Origin: CAYNWK01 sp964400875
GTDB taxonomy: Bacteria; Chloroflexota; Anaerolineae; Anaerolineales; UBA4823
DNA length: 22,886 nucleotides
Direction of reading: 5' to 3'
Assembly (NCBI GenBank): GCA_964400875.1
Contig: CAYNWK010000067.1
Span: 1 to 22,886 of the forward strand
The position numbers and the translations under genes were made by a program. This document shows positions 1 through 7,136 of this stretch, piece by piece (the first letter of the stretch is position 1; each line of letters starts with the position of its first letter). The notes under the pieces are model-generated. The model was not told the DNA's origin. It saw nothing but the letters and a program-made list of their open reading frames with translations, and made no database searches.

Positions 1-511
1 CTTCTACGCGTGCCCCGGAGCGCATATCTTCTATGCGCCTCCCGGACAGCCTGCCATAATCTTGATCGCGTGCTACACGGAAATAAACATCGCCTTCCAC
101 CTCGTAGGCATAGCCTTTCTCGATCAGCTCGGAGACCATAGCGATGATGTGATCGATCTCGCGGGTAGCTCGAGGGTAAACCGTGGCAGGGATAACATTC
201 AGATCCTCCAGGTGGTGCTGGTATTCGAGAATATAGCGTTCGGCCAATTTGATCGGATCGACGCCTTCGGCATTGGCGCGCTGGATGATCTTATCGTCCA
301 CGTCGGTGTAGTTCATCACGTGGCGGACCTGGTAGCCGCGAAACTCGAGGTAACGGCGGATGATATCGAAGACCAGCGTGGACATGGCGTGGCCAACGTG
401 CGCCTTGTCATAAACCGTCGGGCCGCAGACGTACATCAGCACTTCGCCGGGCTTTAGCGTCTCGAAGGGTTCTTTATGGCGGGTCAGCGTGTTGTAAATG
501 CGCAGCGACAT
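1..511 (-). CDS. cysS: Cysteinyl-tRNA synthetase, N-terminal part (cut by window edge)
   Basis: Charges tRNA-Cys with cysteine in the cytoplasm (class I aminoacyl-tRNA synthetase). About 170 N-terminal residues are visible and the remainder lies outside the window. The reading begins MSLRIYNTLTRHKEPF and contains the family landmark MYVCGPTVYDKAHVGHAM, where Cys29 is the usual zinc-binding cysteine after the first strand and HVGH is the HIGH signature. It continues with the conserved NYTDVDDKII segment. The ATG at 509-511 is preceded by AGGAG with a 7-nt spacer, which fixes the start. It lies 29 nt downstream of the yacL-like gene on the same strand, so the two are probably co-transcribed, echoing the yacL-cysS neighbourhood known in Bacillus-type genomes. 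Identification is by recognised motifs and is secure; only the truncation limits it. Confidence 0.96.
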   Translation of the reverse strand, partial: MSLRIYNTLTRHKEPFETLKPGEVLMYVCGPTVYDKAHVGHAMSTLVFDIIRRYLEFRGYQVRHVMNYTDVDDKIIQRANAEGVDPIKLAERYILEYQHHLEDLNVIPATVYPRATREIDHIIAMVSELIEKGYAYEVEGDVYFRVARDQDYGRLSGRRIEDMRSGARVE

Positions 512-540
512 AGGTGATCTCCTCGGTATCCTGTGCTCGT

Positions 541-1593
541 TCAGCTTTCCAGGCGGGCAAAGATCATCCGGCCGGCGGCGGTCTGCAGCACTTTGGTAAC
601 CGTGACGGAGACTTCCTGATTGATCCGCCCGCGGCCATCTTCCACGACCACCATGGTGCCGTCATCCAGATACCCTACGCCTTGCCCGTGTTCCTTGCCC
701 TCTTGAATGAGGTTAACCAGGATCGGTTCGCCGGGCAGATAAACGGATTTGACCGCATTTGCCAGCTCGTTGACGTTGAGCACCGGCACGCCCTGCAGCT
801 CGGCGATACGATTTAGATTGTAATCGTTCGTCAGGATCGGACAGCGCAGCTGCCGGGCCAGGATAACCAGCTTATCGTCCACCTCGCGGACGCCTTCGAC
901 GTCGATATCGCTGATGCGGACGGGCACGGTGGATTCCTTTTGCAGATCGGAAAGCACCTCCATGCCGCGCCGGCCGCGCTGGCGGCGTAGGCTGTCGGCT
1001 GAATCGGCGATGTACTGCAGTTCGTTGAGCACGAAGCGGGGGATCAGCAGCGTACCCACCATAAACCCGGTCTTGGCGATGTCGCCGATGCGCCCATCGA
1101 TGATCACGCTGGTATCGATCAGGATGGTGCGACTGGTGCGCTCCTCGTTTCCATCCTCGTTCGCCTGTGACCGGCTGGGAAAATTAACCCGCAGCACGGA
1201 GAAGATATCGTTCTGGCGCATGACGAACACGGCGATGCCAAAATAGCCAAACAAGAGCATGCCCATGAACGGCAAGATGTCGCCGAAGGGAGAAGGCAGC
1301 AAGGAGAGCGGGAAACTGAGCAGGGCGGCGACTACCAGGCCCGAGATCAGTCCGACCAATCCCGCCACCAGCGTATGGGCCGAAACCCGGGAAAGCAAGG
1401 CGCGCAGCCCTTTCATCGGACGGGTAGTGATATAGGGAGTCAGCACCAAGCCGATCAATGCGCCGACCAGACCTAAAACCACCGTGTACAAATCTCGCTT
1501 GTCGCCTAAAGTTCCGATTGAAAGCCCCCAGTACACGCCAAACCCGGCGAAGATCACCATGCCAATCAGGCGAGCGATAAAATCGATACTCAT
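541..1593 (-). CDS. YacL-like membrane-anchored PIN/TRAM-domain protein
   Basis: 350 residues, the usual size of the YacL family. The N-terminal ~130 residues hold about four hydrophobic segments (near 8-25, 36-55, 75-95 and 105-125), so the protein is anchored in the membrane. Residues ~155-282 form a PIN nuclease-like domain in which the four acidic positions can be seen: D160 in LIDTSVIIDGRI, E191 in FVLNELQ, D240 in VDDKL and D257 in TNDYN. Residues ~285-348 form a TRAM (OB-fold, RNA-binding) domain. Conserved acidic residues suggest metal-dependent RNase activity, but the substrate of this family is not established. Start: ATG at 1591-1593 with AGGAG 8 nt upstream. A GATAAT box on the minus strand (1632-1637) may be the -10. 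It precedes cysS as the first gene of a two-gene unit. Confidence 0.9.
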   Translation of the reverse strand: MSIDFIARLIGMVIFAGFGVYWGLSIGTLGDKRDLYTVVLGLVGALIGLVLTPYITTRPMKGLRALLSRVSAHTLVAGLVGLISGLVVAALLSFPLSLLPSPFGDILPFMGMLLFGYFGIAVFVMRQNDIFSVLRVNFPSRSQANEDGNEERTSRTILIDTSVIIDGRIGDIAKTGFMVGTLLIPRFVLNELQYIADSADSLRRQRGRRGMEVLSDLQKESTVPVRISDIDVEGVREVDDKLVILARQLRCPILTNDYNLNRIAELQGVPVLNVNELANAVKSVYLPGEPILVNLIQEGKEHGQGVGYLDDGTMVVVEDGRGRINQEVSVTVTKVLQTAAGRMIFARLES

Positions 1594-1664
1594 CAGAATA
1601 ACTCCTAAGAAATATGCATAAAAACGGTAGGATTATCGCACCTGGAAGAAGGTTAGGAGTGTAT

Positions 1665-1683
1665 GGGCGGGCTTCGTCTGCCC
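1665..1683. repeat. GC hairpin with CTTCG loop
   Basis: GGGCGGG (1665-1671) pairs with TCTGCCC (1677-1683), using two G-T pairs, around the loop CTTCG. It is followed at once by AAACGCCC. The segment GCCCAAACGCCC (1680-1691) resembles GCCCAAACACCC found in two other intergenic regions (10679-10690 and 21065-21076). No T-run follows, so it is not a standard intrinsic terminator. Its role is unknown. Confidence 0.4.
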
Positions 1684-1949
1684 AAACGCCCCGCTCTCTC
1701 CACGATCTGCGTAAATCCTCAAAGGATAATTAAATAGAAAAGAGCCCAGGATGCCTGCGCCCGTCTCGAATCAGCACGCTCAGGGAAGATGCCCCTCTAT
1801 GGCTCAGTTTACCGCAGCGATAATGCAAAGAAAAAAACAAGAAGGTCTTACGCAGCTGGAATCCCTCTGACCACGCATGGGGGACTCCCGTCAAATAATG
1901 GCTTCTACGTCAGGCGGAAAATGAGTTGAGGGCTTTTATCTTACTCTCC

Positions 1950-1977
1950 ACCTTGCGCAACCCGAAGGTCGCAAGGT
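1950..1977. repeat. 8-bp inverted repeat in the long intergenic region
   Basis: ACCTTGCG (1950-1957) and CGCAAGGT (1970-1977) are perfect complements around a 12-nt loop. No promoter or T-tract is adjacent. It may be part of a structured RNA or a protein-binding site; the sequence alone does not decide. Confidence 0.4.
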
Positions 1978-2240
1978 CACCGGCGCCGTCCAATACAAGG
2001 CGGTCTTACGTTCTGCAGGCAATAACTAACAATCATAGAAGTTACGCAGCTCGCTGGAAAAGTGGGGCTGCTGGGTTAAACAAAGCCAAACCAAACCCAC
2101 TCACGGGCGTAAATCCTATATAAATAAGTGCGCGTACCACAAAAATCTAACAGACCGCGGTCTAAACAGCCTCCAGAGGGGACCTTGCAGGCTGCCGCCC
2201 CTCCCTACCGATCCATCTGTACTATCATTAACAATTATAC

Positions 2241-2246
2241 TATAAT
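2241..2246 (+). promoter_or_regulatory. Candidate -10 box upstream of the UMF1-type MFS gene
   Basis: A perfect TATAAT lies on the plus strand in an A/T-rich patch. No good -35 hexamer is present at 16-18 nt upstream (TGTACT is the nearest). If used, the leader would be about 220 nt long and would carry the palindrome at 2281-2298 and the inverted repeat at 2369-2411. Confidence 0.35.
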
Positions 2247-2280
2247 GAACGCGTTACGCCCTTTGCCAAGAGAATAAAGA

Positions 2281-2298
2281 CGCCTGGGCGCCCAGGCG
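2281..2298. repeat. 18-bp perfect palindrome
   Basis: CGCCTGGGCGCCCAGGCG is fully self-complementary and lies about 40 nt after the candidate -10 box. It could be a dimeric-regulator operator, or a stem in the leader of the downstream MFS gene. Confidence 0.5.
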
Positions 2299-2358
2299 CC
2301 CGGCTAAGAAGCGTGTATCTGCGCGCGAACGCTCCGCAATATTTTAAGCTCAATAACA

Positions 2359-2411
2359 ACCACCTCCAAAGTGGTGCAAAAACCTGCTGATAACCGGGCT
2401 TTGCACCACTT
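2359..2411 (+). promoter_or_regulatory. Leader inverted repeat with a competing stem
   Basis: AAGTGGTGCAAA (2369-2380) is a perfect 12-nt inverted repeat of TTTGCACCACTT (2400-2411) around a 19-nt loop. The same left arm (GTGGT, 2371-2375) can instead pair with ACCAC at 2359-2363. The two pairings exclude each other, as in attenuators and switches, though no T-run follows. It ends about 50 nt before the MFS ribosome binding site. Confidence 0.45.
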
Positions 2412-2475
2412 CTTGGATTGAGGCAAACCTGGCGACACGCTGCACCCCTGGTTCCTGAGCACAGAGGAGAAGAAA

Positions 2476-4488
2476 ATGGTTGCCGAGGCGATGACATCTT
2501 ATGGGGAAGTCGGCGAACAGGAATACAAACGCCGCATCTGGGCCTGGACGATGTACGACTGGGCCAATTCGGCTTTCGCCACAACGATCCTGGCAGCCGT
2601 GCTGCCGATCTATTACAGCCAGGTTGCGGGGGCTACGCTGCCCAGCGCGGCGGTCGCGACCGCCTACTGGAGCACCGGTCTGAGCGTCTCGCTGTTCATC
2701 GTCGCCCTGCTCTCACCTATCCTGGGGACGATCTCGGACGTAATGCGCGGCAAAAAGCGCTTCCTGGCGATCTTCTTCGGGATGGGCGTGATCGGCACAG
2801 GCTTGCTGGTGCTGGTGGACACCGGCGATTGGCTGCTGGCTTCGATCTTGTTCCTCGTCGGACGGGTGGGCTTCACCGCGGCGAACGTGTTTTACGACGC
2901 CTTGCTGCCGCACATCGCCCGCGAGGAAGACCGCGACAGTGTCTCAACCCGTGGGTACGCCTTGGGTTATCTCGGGGGCGGGTTGCTGCTGGCGATCAAT
3001 ATCGTCATGATTCAGGTGCTGCCGGGTACCTTAGGTCCCCGGCTTTCCTTTTTAAGCGTCGCGGTGTGGTGGGCGCTCTTCTCGATCCCCCTATTTTTAC
3101 GCATCCCGGAACCGCCGGCCGCCACCGCACGCCTGGGCGGTAGCGAAAACGTAGTCACGATCAGCTTCCGGCGTCTGTGGCGGACCCTCAAATCCCTGCG
3201 CCAGTACCGTGAGCTGTTCAAATACTTGATCGCTTTCCTGATCTATATCGACGGGATTGGGACAATTATCGGGGTCGCGGCGATCTACGGCGCGGAGCTC
3301 GGCTTCGGCAGCATCGAGCTGATCCTGGCCCTGCTGCTGGTGCAGTTCGTCGGCATCCCCTACAGCCTGATCTTCGGCCGTCTGCCCAGCCGCAATGAAA
3401 GCCGGCGACCGCTCTTTTTAGCGTTCGTGCTCTTCAATATGATCGCGCTGCCCCTTGCCGGGGTGTTGGGCGCCCGGCTGCTGCCGGCCTCGATCACCGG
3501 CCGGCCTCCTGAACCCTTCCGGGCCACGGCAACCGCCGTCGGCCAGGGAATGTACCTCTCCACGGACGACAGCCTGGCATACACTGGCGTATGGGAAACC
3601 CTCGCCGTATCCGCCGGAGATCTGGGCGCCGAGGCCAGCGGGGCTTACCGCTCGACGAGCGATCCCGGTGCGAGCTACCAGATCGAATTCAACGGGCAGC
3701 AGGTCGAGGTGGTCTACTCCACCGGCCCGGATTACGGCATCTGGGACGTATACCTGGACGGGCAACCTTATATCGACGAAGATACCGGTGAGCCCCTGAC
3801 GGTTGACGCCTACAACCCGACGGTCCGTTATGGCGTTTTACAGACTTTTACCGCCGCATCGTCCGGGGAACACACCCTGACTGTGATCAACACTGGCGAC
3901 CGCAATCCGCGCAGCCAGGGCACGGTGATGAGCATCGCCCGGCTTTCGATCCTGCCGCCGCTGCGCGCCAGCAACCTGGGCCTGATCATCGGCCTGATCG
4001 CCGCCGTGGAGGTCGCCGGACTGCTGCTGTCGCTGGCCTTAGGACGAGCGCTGTTCAGCGGCCTGGCCGAAACGATGGACACCAAACGCAGCATCCTGCT
4101 GGCGCTGGCGGTTTACGCCGTGATCGCTGTATGGGGCTATTTCCTCAACTCGGTGATCGAGTTCTGGTTCCTGGCCTGGATGGTGGCGGTGGTACAGGGC
4201 GGCAGCCAGGGTCTGAGCCGCAGCTTGTTCTCGAGCATGTCGCCGGCTTCCAAGAGCGGCGAATTCTTCGGCTTCTTCGGGATCATGGAAAAATTCTCGG
4301 CTATTTTAGGTCCGCTGGTGTTTGCCTACGCTGCGACGACCTTCGGCAACAGCCGCCCGGCTGTCTTGAGCCTGATCGCCTTCTTCATCATCGGCGGATA
4401 CCTGCTCACCCGGGTTGACGTCGAGGAGGGTCGCCGCGTGGCACGAGCAGAGGACGCCGCGCTTTTACACGGGGAAACCGGAGCCTAA
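2476..4488 (+). CDS. UMF1/Atg22-type MFS transporter with inserted external domain
   Basis: 670-residue major facilitator protein. The family signatures of the UMF1 (vacuole effluxer Atg22-like) group are clear: WTMYDWANSAFATTI near residue 25, DGIGTIIGVAAIYG near 259, QFVGIPYSLIFGRL near 290, VVQGGSQGLSRSLFSSM near 574 and EFFGFFGIMEKFSAILGP after it. Usual members are about 430 residues. Here about 235 extra residues (~303-537) are inserted after the GRL motif: one hydrophobic helix, a soluble beta-rich domain (~345-495, with YSTGPDYGIWDVYLDGQ and GEHTLTVINTGDRNP) and a second helix, before the normal sequence resumes at TKRSILLALAVY. Start: ATG at 2476 with GAGGAG about 8 nt upstream. The next gene, menG, starts 2 nt after the stop. 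The substrate is unknown; amino acids have been proposed for relatives. Confidence 0.88.
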   Translation: MVAEAMTSYGEVGEQEYKRRIWAWTMYDWANSAFATTILAAVLPIYYSQVAGATLPSAAVATAYWSTGLSVSLFIVALLSPILGTISDVMRGKKRFLAIFFGMGVIGTGLLVLVDTGDWLLASILFLVGRVGFTAANVFYDALLPHIAREEDRDSVSTRGYALGYLGGGLLLAINIVMIQVLPGTLGPRLSFLSVAVWWALFSIPLFLRIPEPPAATARLGGSENVVTISFRRLWRTLKSLRQYRELFKYLIAFLIYIDGIGTIIGVAAIYGAELGFGSIELILALLLVQFVGIPYSLIFGRLPSRNESRRPLFLAFVLFNMIALPLAGVLGARLLPASITGRPPEPFRATATAVGQGMYLSTDDSLAYTGVWETLAVSAGDLGAEASGAYRSTSDPGASYQIEFNGQQVEVVYSTGPDYGIWDVYLDGQPYIDEDTGEPLTVDAYNPTVRYGVLQTFTAASSGEHTLTVINTGDRNPRSQGTVMSIARLSILPPLRASNLGLIIGLIAAVEVAGLLLSLALGRALFSGLAETMDTKRSILLALAVYAVIAVWGYFLNSVIEFWFLAWMVAVVQGGSQGLSRSLFSSMSPASKSGEFFGFFGIMEKFSAILGPLVFAYAATTFGNSRPAVLSLIAFFIIGGYLLTRVDVEEGRRVARAEDAALLHGETGA

Positions 4489-4489
4489 G

Positions 4490-5209
4490 ATGGCCGAGCT
4501 ACACGGGGACCAGCGTGCGCACTACGTCCAGGATATGTTCACCCGTATCGCCCACCGCTACGACCTGATGAACCGCTTAATGACCGCAGGGCAGGATCGG
4601 GCCTGGCGGCGGGAGGTCATTCGCCGCGCGGCGCTACCCCCCAAAGGGCAGTTGCTCGACCTGGGCGCCGGGACCGGCGACCTGTCGGAAGAAGCGCTCC
4701 GCCAATACCCCGGCTCGCAAACCGTGGCGACCGACTTCACCCTGGAAATGATGCAGGTCGGGCGGGAGCGGCGGCGTGAAGCAGGCCTCCCCACCGCTGT
4801 ACGGCCGGACTGGACCGCAGCGGACGCACTGCGGCTCCCCTTCCCCAAAGGCGCCTTCGACGCGGTCGTCTCCGGTTTCCTGATGCGCAACGTGACGGAC
4901 GTCGCCCAGGTCTTGAGCGAACAATACCGCGCCCTCAAGCCGGGGGGCAAGATCGTTGTCCTGGACACTACCCGGCCCCAACCCGGCTTGCTTTCTCCGC
5001 TGATCGATTTCCACCTGCACCGCGTGATTCCGGCGCTGGGTGGGCTGATCACCGGCGAGCCTGAGGCTTACCGCTACCTGCCGAATTCCACCGAGCTGTT
5101 CTTGAGTGCCGAGCAGCTGGCTGCACGCATGGTCGCGGCGGGTTTTCGCCAGGTTGGCTTCCGGCGGACGATGTTCGGCGCGATCGCCATCCATTGGGGG
5201 GTTAAATGA
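4490..5209 (+). CDS. menG: Demethylmenaquinone/ubiquinone-type C-methyltransferase
   Basis: UbiE/MenG family SAM-dependent methyltransferase that methylates the quinone ring in the last step of menaquinone synthesis. It has 239 residues, the usual size. Family motifs are present: VQDMFTRIAHRYDLMNRLMT at ~13-32, SAM motif I LLDLGAGTGDL at ~55-65, DALRLPFPKGAFDAV in the middle and ALKPGGKIVVLD after it. I chose the ATG at 4490 rather than the in-frame upstream ATG at 4415: the protein then starts MAELHGDQRAHYV like its relatives, a GGAG lies 6 nt before it, and it starts just after the MFS stop instead of overlapping it by 74 nt. Its stop overlaps the ubiX start (ATGA). A bacterium lacking ubiquinone would use it as MenG; the quinone type cannot be read from this window. 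Confidence 0.93.
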   Translation: MAELHGDQRAHYVQDMFTRIAHRYDLMNRLMTAGQDRAWRREVIRRAALPPKGQLLDLGAGTGDLSEEALRQYPGSQTVATDFTLEMMQVGRERRREAGLPTAVRPDWTAADALRLPFPKGAFDAVVSGFLMRNVTDVAQVLSEQYRALKPGGKIVVLDTTRPQPGLLSPLIDFHLHRVIPALGGLITGEPEAYRYLPNSTELFLSAEQLAARMVAAGFRQVGFRRTMFGAIAIHWGVK

Positions 5210-5802
5210 ACTCAACGCCTGCAGAGAAAGGACCGGAGCCACGGCGGCTTGTAGTGGGGATCACCGGCGCTTCCGGCGTGATCCTCGGCATCCGCACCCT
5301 GGAAGTGCTGCGGTCGCTGGCGGTTGAATCCCACCTGGTGCTCTCGGCGGCCGCCCGGGCGACCATTGCCCAAGAGACCGATTGGAAAGTGAGCGACGTG
5401 CTGGCCCTGGCGGATGAGACCTACAACCACGGGGACATCGGCGCCAGCATCGCCTCCGGCTCATTCGCCGCCGCTGGGATGATCGTGATCCCGTGCTCGA
5501 TCAAGACCTTATCGGCCATCGCCAATTCTTACGCTGACGACCTGATCACCCGTGCGGCAGACGTGACGCTCAAAGAAGGGCGTCCTCTGATCCTGGTAGT
5601 GCGAGAGGCGCCGCTGCACCGCGGCCACCTGCGCCTGCTCAACCTGGCTGCCAAGGCCGGCGCGGTGATCTTCCCGCCGGTGCCGGCCTTCTACACCCAG
5701 CCGCACAGCCTGGAAGATATGGTCGACAACATTGTCGGCCGGGTCCTGGCCCGGTTGGGTATCGGGAACGAGCTGTACAAAAAGTGGGGTGGAATGAAGT
5801 AG
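5206..5802 (+). CDS. ubiX: Flavin prenyltransferase, UbiX/PAD family
   Basis: Makes prenylated FMN from FMN and dimethylallyl (mono)phosphate, the cofactor of UbiD-type decarboxylases, which act in quinone synthesis and on aromatic acids. It has 198 residues. The Rossmann-like flavodoxin fold opens with VVGITGASGVILGIRTLEVL (~15-34). The conserved segments IVIPCSIKTLSAIANSYADDLITRAADVTLKE, LILVVREAPLHRGHL and FPPVPAFYTQPHSLEDMVDNIVGRVLARLGI follow in the family order, including the Ser of the GASG loop, the PCS motif and the REAPL arginine and glutamate. The ATG overlaps the menG stop by 4 nt (ATGA), which indicates translational coupling and supports a shared role in (mena)quinone synthesis. 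The partner UbiD is not in this window. Confidence 0.93.
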   Translation: MNSTPAEKGPEPRRLVVGITGASGVILGIRTLEVLRSLAVESHLVLSAAARATIAQETDWKVSDVLALADETYNHGDIGASIASGSFAAAGMIVIPCSIKTLSAIANSYADDLITRAADVTLKEGRPLILVVREAPLHRGHLRLLNLAAKAGAVIFPPVPAFYTQPHSLEDMVDNIVGRVLARLGIGNELYKKWGGMK

Positions 5803-5837
5803 TCCAACGTGTACCTGTGCTGATCTGCCGAATCAGT

Positions 5838-6338
5838 ATGTATCTTATGCAAAATCCTATCGCCCTCAAAGAAATCTTCTCTGCGACCACCATGACCCTC
5901 GCCACGGTCTCGCCGGAGGGAGAGCCACACGCCGCGCCGGTGTACTTCGCCGCTGACGAGGCGCTGGATTGTTATTTCTTTTCAGCGGCTGACAGCCAGC
6001 ACAGCCGGGACCTGCGCGCCGACCCGCGCGCCGCGGTAGCCCTCTACCCCGAATGCCGGGACTGGCAGGAAATCCGCGGGGCGCAACTGCGCGGGACGGT
6101 GCAGCCGGTCCCGCGTGGGGATCACTGGGATCGCGCCTGGGGGCTTTACCTGGAAAAGTTCCCCTTCGTTGCCGATCTGGGTGAGGCGGTCAGCAGCAAC
6201 CAGCTGTACGTGTTCGAACCCATCTGGCAGCGCCTGGTGGACAACCGCCAGGGGTTCGGCTTCAAACTCGAGTGGCGGCGCGACTCTGCCGAGGCTGGCG
6301 GCCGTTGGATACCCTTTGAGACCGGGACCCAGGGCTGA
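5838..6338 (+). CDS. Pyridoxamine 5'-phosphate oxidase-fold flavoprotein
   Basis: About 166 residues with the split-barrel FMN-binding fold of the PPOX family: the N-terminal pattern TMTLATVSPEGEPHAAPVYF, then DCYFFSAADSQHSRDLRADPRAAVAL, then GAQLRGTVQPV, which is the typical strand order. Such proteins bind FMN, F420, biliverdin or heme and include nitroreductase-like, general stress and heme-handling enzymes; which applies here cannot be decided. The start is uncertain: ATG 5838 (MYLMQNP), ATG 5847 or GTG 5784 (overlapping ubiX) are all possible and none has a good ribosome binding site. 5838 is preferred because homology-like sequence begins shortly after it. The stop overlaps the next start (TGATG), so it belongs to the same transcription unit. 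Confidence 0.85.
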   Translation: MYLMQNPIALKEIFSATTMTLATVSPEGEPHAAPVYFAADEALDCYFFSAADSQHSRDLRADPRAAVALYPECRDWQEIRGAQLRGTVQPVPRGDHWDRAWGLYLEKFPFVADLGEAVSSNQLYVFEPIWQRLVDNRQGFGFKLEWRRDSAEAGGRWIPFETGTQG

Positions 6339-7072
6339 TGGAGGGGCGCGATCTCGAAAAAGCTGCCTTGCGGGGCGAGCCCTCCTACGTGTGGCGGGCC
6401 GGGCAGCAGCGCCGGCTGCAGATGATCCTGGAAGCGGCCGGAGAGCGCGACTTTGGCAAAGTGTTGGAGAACGGCTGCGGGGTGGGCATGTACATCGAGC
6501 ACTTGGCCCCGCACTGCCAGACGGTCTTCGGCCTGGAGTTCGACCTCGAGCGAGCTGTGCAAGCGCGCCGCCGCGCCGAGCACATCGTCGGGGGACAGGG
6601 GGAGCTGCTGCCCTTCCCCAACGAGACTTTTGACCTGATCGTGAGCCACGAGGTGCTCGAACACGTCCAGGACGACCGCGCCGCCGTCCGGGAGATGGCG
6701 CGCGTGCTGCGGCGCGGCGGGCGCATGATAATCTTCGCGCCCAACCGCGGCTATCCCTTCGAGACTCACGGTATATACTGGCGCGGCCGCTACCGGTTCG
6801 GCAACATCCCCCTGGTCAACTACCTGCCTCGGAACCTGCGCAACCGGCTGGCGCCCCATGTGCGCGTCTATTCCCGCCGGGACCTGGCGCAGCTGTTCAC
6901 CGGCCTGCCGGTGCGCTACGTGGAGCGCACGGTGATCTTCGGCGCTTACGATAACATCATTGCCCGTTGGCCGGCGCTGGGGCGGGCTCTGCGGTCGCTC
7001 CTGCACTGGGCGGAGCGGACTCCGCTGCGCGTCCTGGGTTTATCGCATTTCTGGGTGGTGGAGAAAGTTTAA
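6338..7072 (+). CDS. Class I SAM-dependent methyltransferase (Methyltransf_11 type)
   Basis: 244 residues. Motif I reads VLENGCGVGMYIEHL (~42-56), the acidic residue after strand 2 is in VFGLEFDLERA, motif III-like GELLPFPNETFDLIVSHEVLEHV follows, and VLRRGGRMIIFAPN marks strand 5. The C-terminal half carries many Arg and aromatic residues (YWRGRYRFGNIPLVNYLPRNLRNRLAPHVRVYSRRDL), a pattern common in methyltransferases that act on lipid, glycan or quinone-like substrates, but the substrate is not identifiable. It begins at an ATG overlapping the stop of the PPOX gene (TGATG), making it the last gene of the rightward run that starts at 2476. A hairpin follows at 7091-7131. Confidence 0.88.
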   Translation: MEGRDLEKAALRGEPSYVWRAGQQRRLQMILEAAGERDFGKVLENGCGVGMYIEHLAPHCQTVFGLEFDLERAVQARRRAEHIVGGQGELLPFPNETFDLIVSHEVLEHVQDDRAAVREMARVLRRGGRMIIFAPNRGYPFETHGIYWRGRYRFGNIPLVNYLPRNLRNRLAPHVRVYSRRDLAQLFTGLPVRYVERTVIFGAYDNIIARWPALGRALRSLLHWAERTPLRVLGLSHFWVVEKV

Positions 7073-7090
7073 CCGGGTCTTACGCCGCCA

Positions 7091-7131
7091 ATAAGAGTCG
7101 TAAGAGTGTCTAGACACCCCACTGCTCTTAT
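7091..7131. terminator. Nested inverted repeat between convergent genes
   Basis: ATAAGAG (7091-7097) pairs with CTCTTAT (7125-7131) and encloses a perfect 12-bp palindrome GTGTCTAGACAC (7106-7117). It occupies the 64-bp gap between two convergent methyltransferase genes, where a bidirectional terminator is expected. It lacks a long T-run, so intrinsic termination is inferred from structure and position only. Confidence 0.45.
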
Positions 7132-7136
7132 GCCAG

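Larger units (their letters stand above)
1594..2475. other. Gene-free stretch of 880 bp with several inverted repeats
   Basis: No open frame here looks like a gene: the few short ones have no ribosome binding site and no recognisable protein character. The stretch is visibly more A/T-rich than its neighbours. It contains hairpins at 1665-1683, 1950-1977, 2281-2298 and 2369-2411, an 11-bp direct repeat GCGTAAATCCT at 1709-1719 and 2107-2117, and two copies of TTACGCAGCT (about 1848 and 2043). I do not recognise tmRNA, RNase P, SRP RNA or tRNA in it. It separates divergent genes (yacL-like leftward, MFS rightward), so both promoters should be here. An unrecognised small RNA or a decayed gene is possible. 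Confidence 0.6.

Noticed and set aside
1926..2123. 65-residue frame in the long intergenic region
   Set aside because: No ribosome binding site and no protein-like pattern.
5784..5837. GTG start extending the PPOX gene into ubiX
   Set aside because: The extra 18 residues have no family character and the ribosome binding site is poor; the alternative ATG starts lie closer to the conserved fold. It remains possible.
6146..7006. 286-residue minus-strand frame antisense to the methyltransferase at 6338-7072
   Set aside because: Shadow frame of a gene with clear SAM motifs and an overlapping start.
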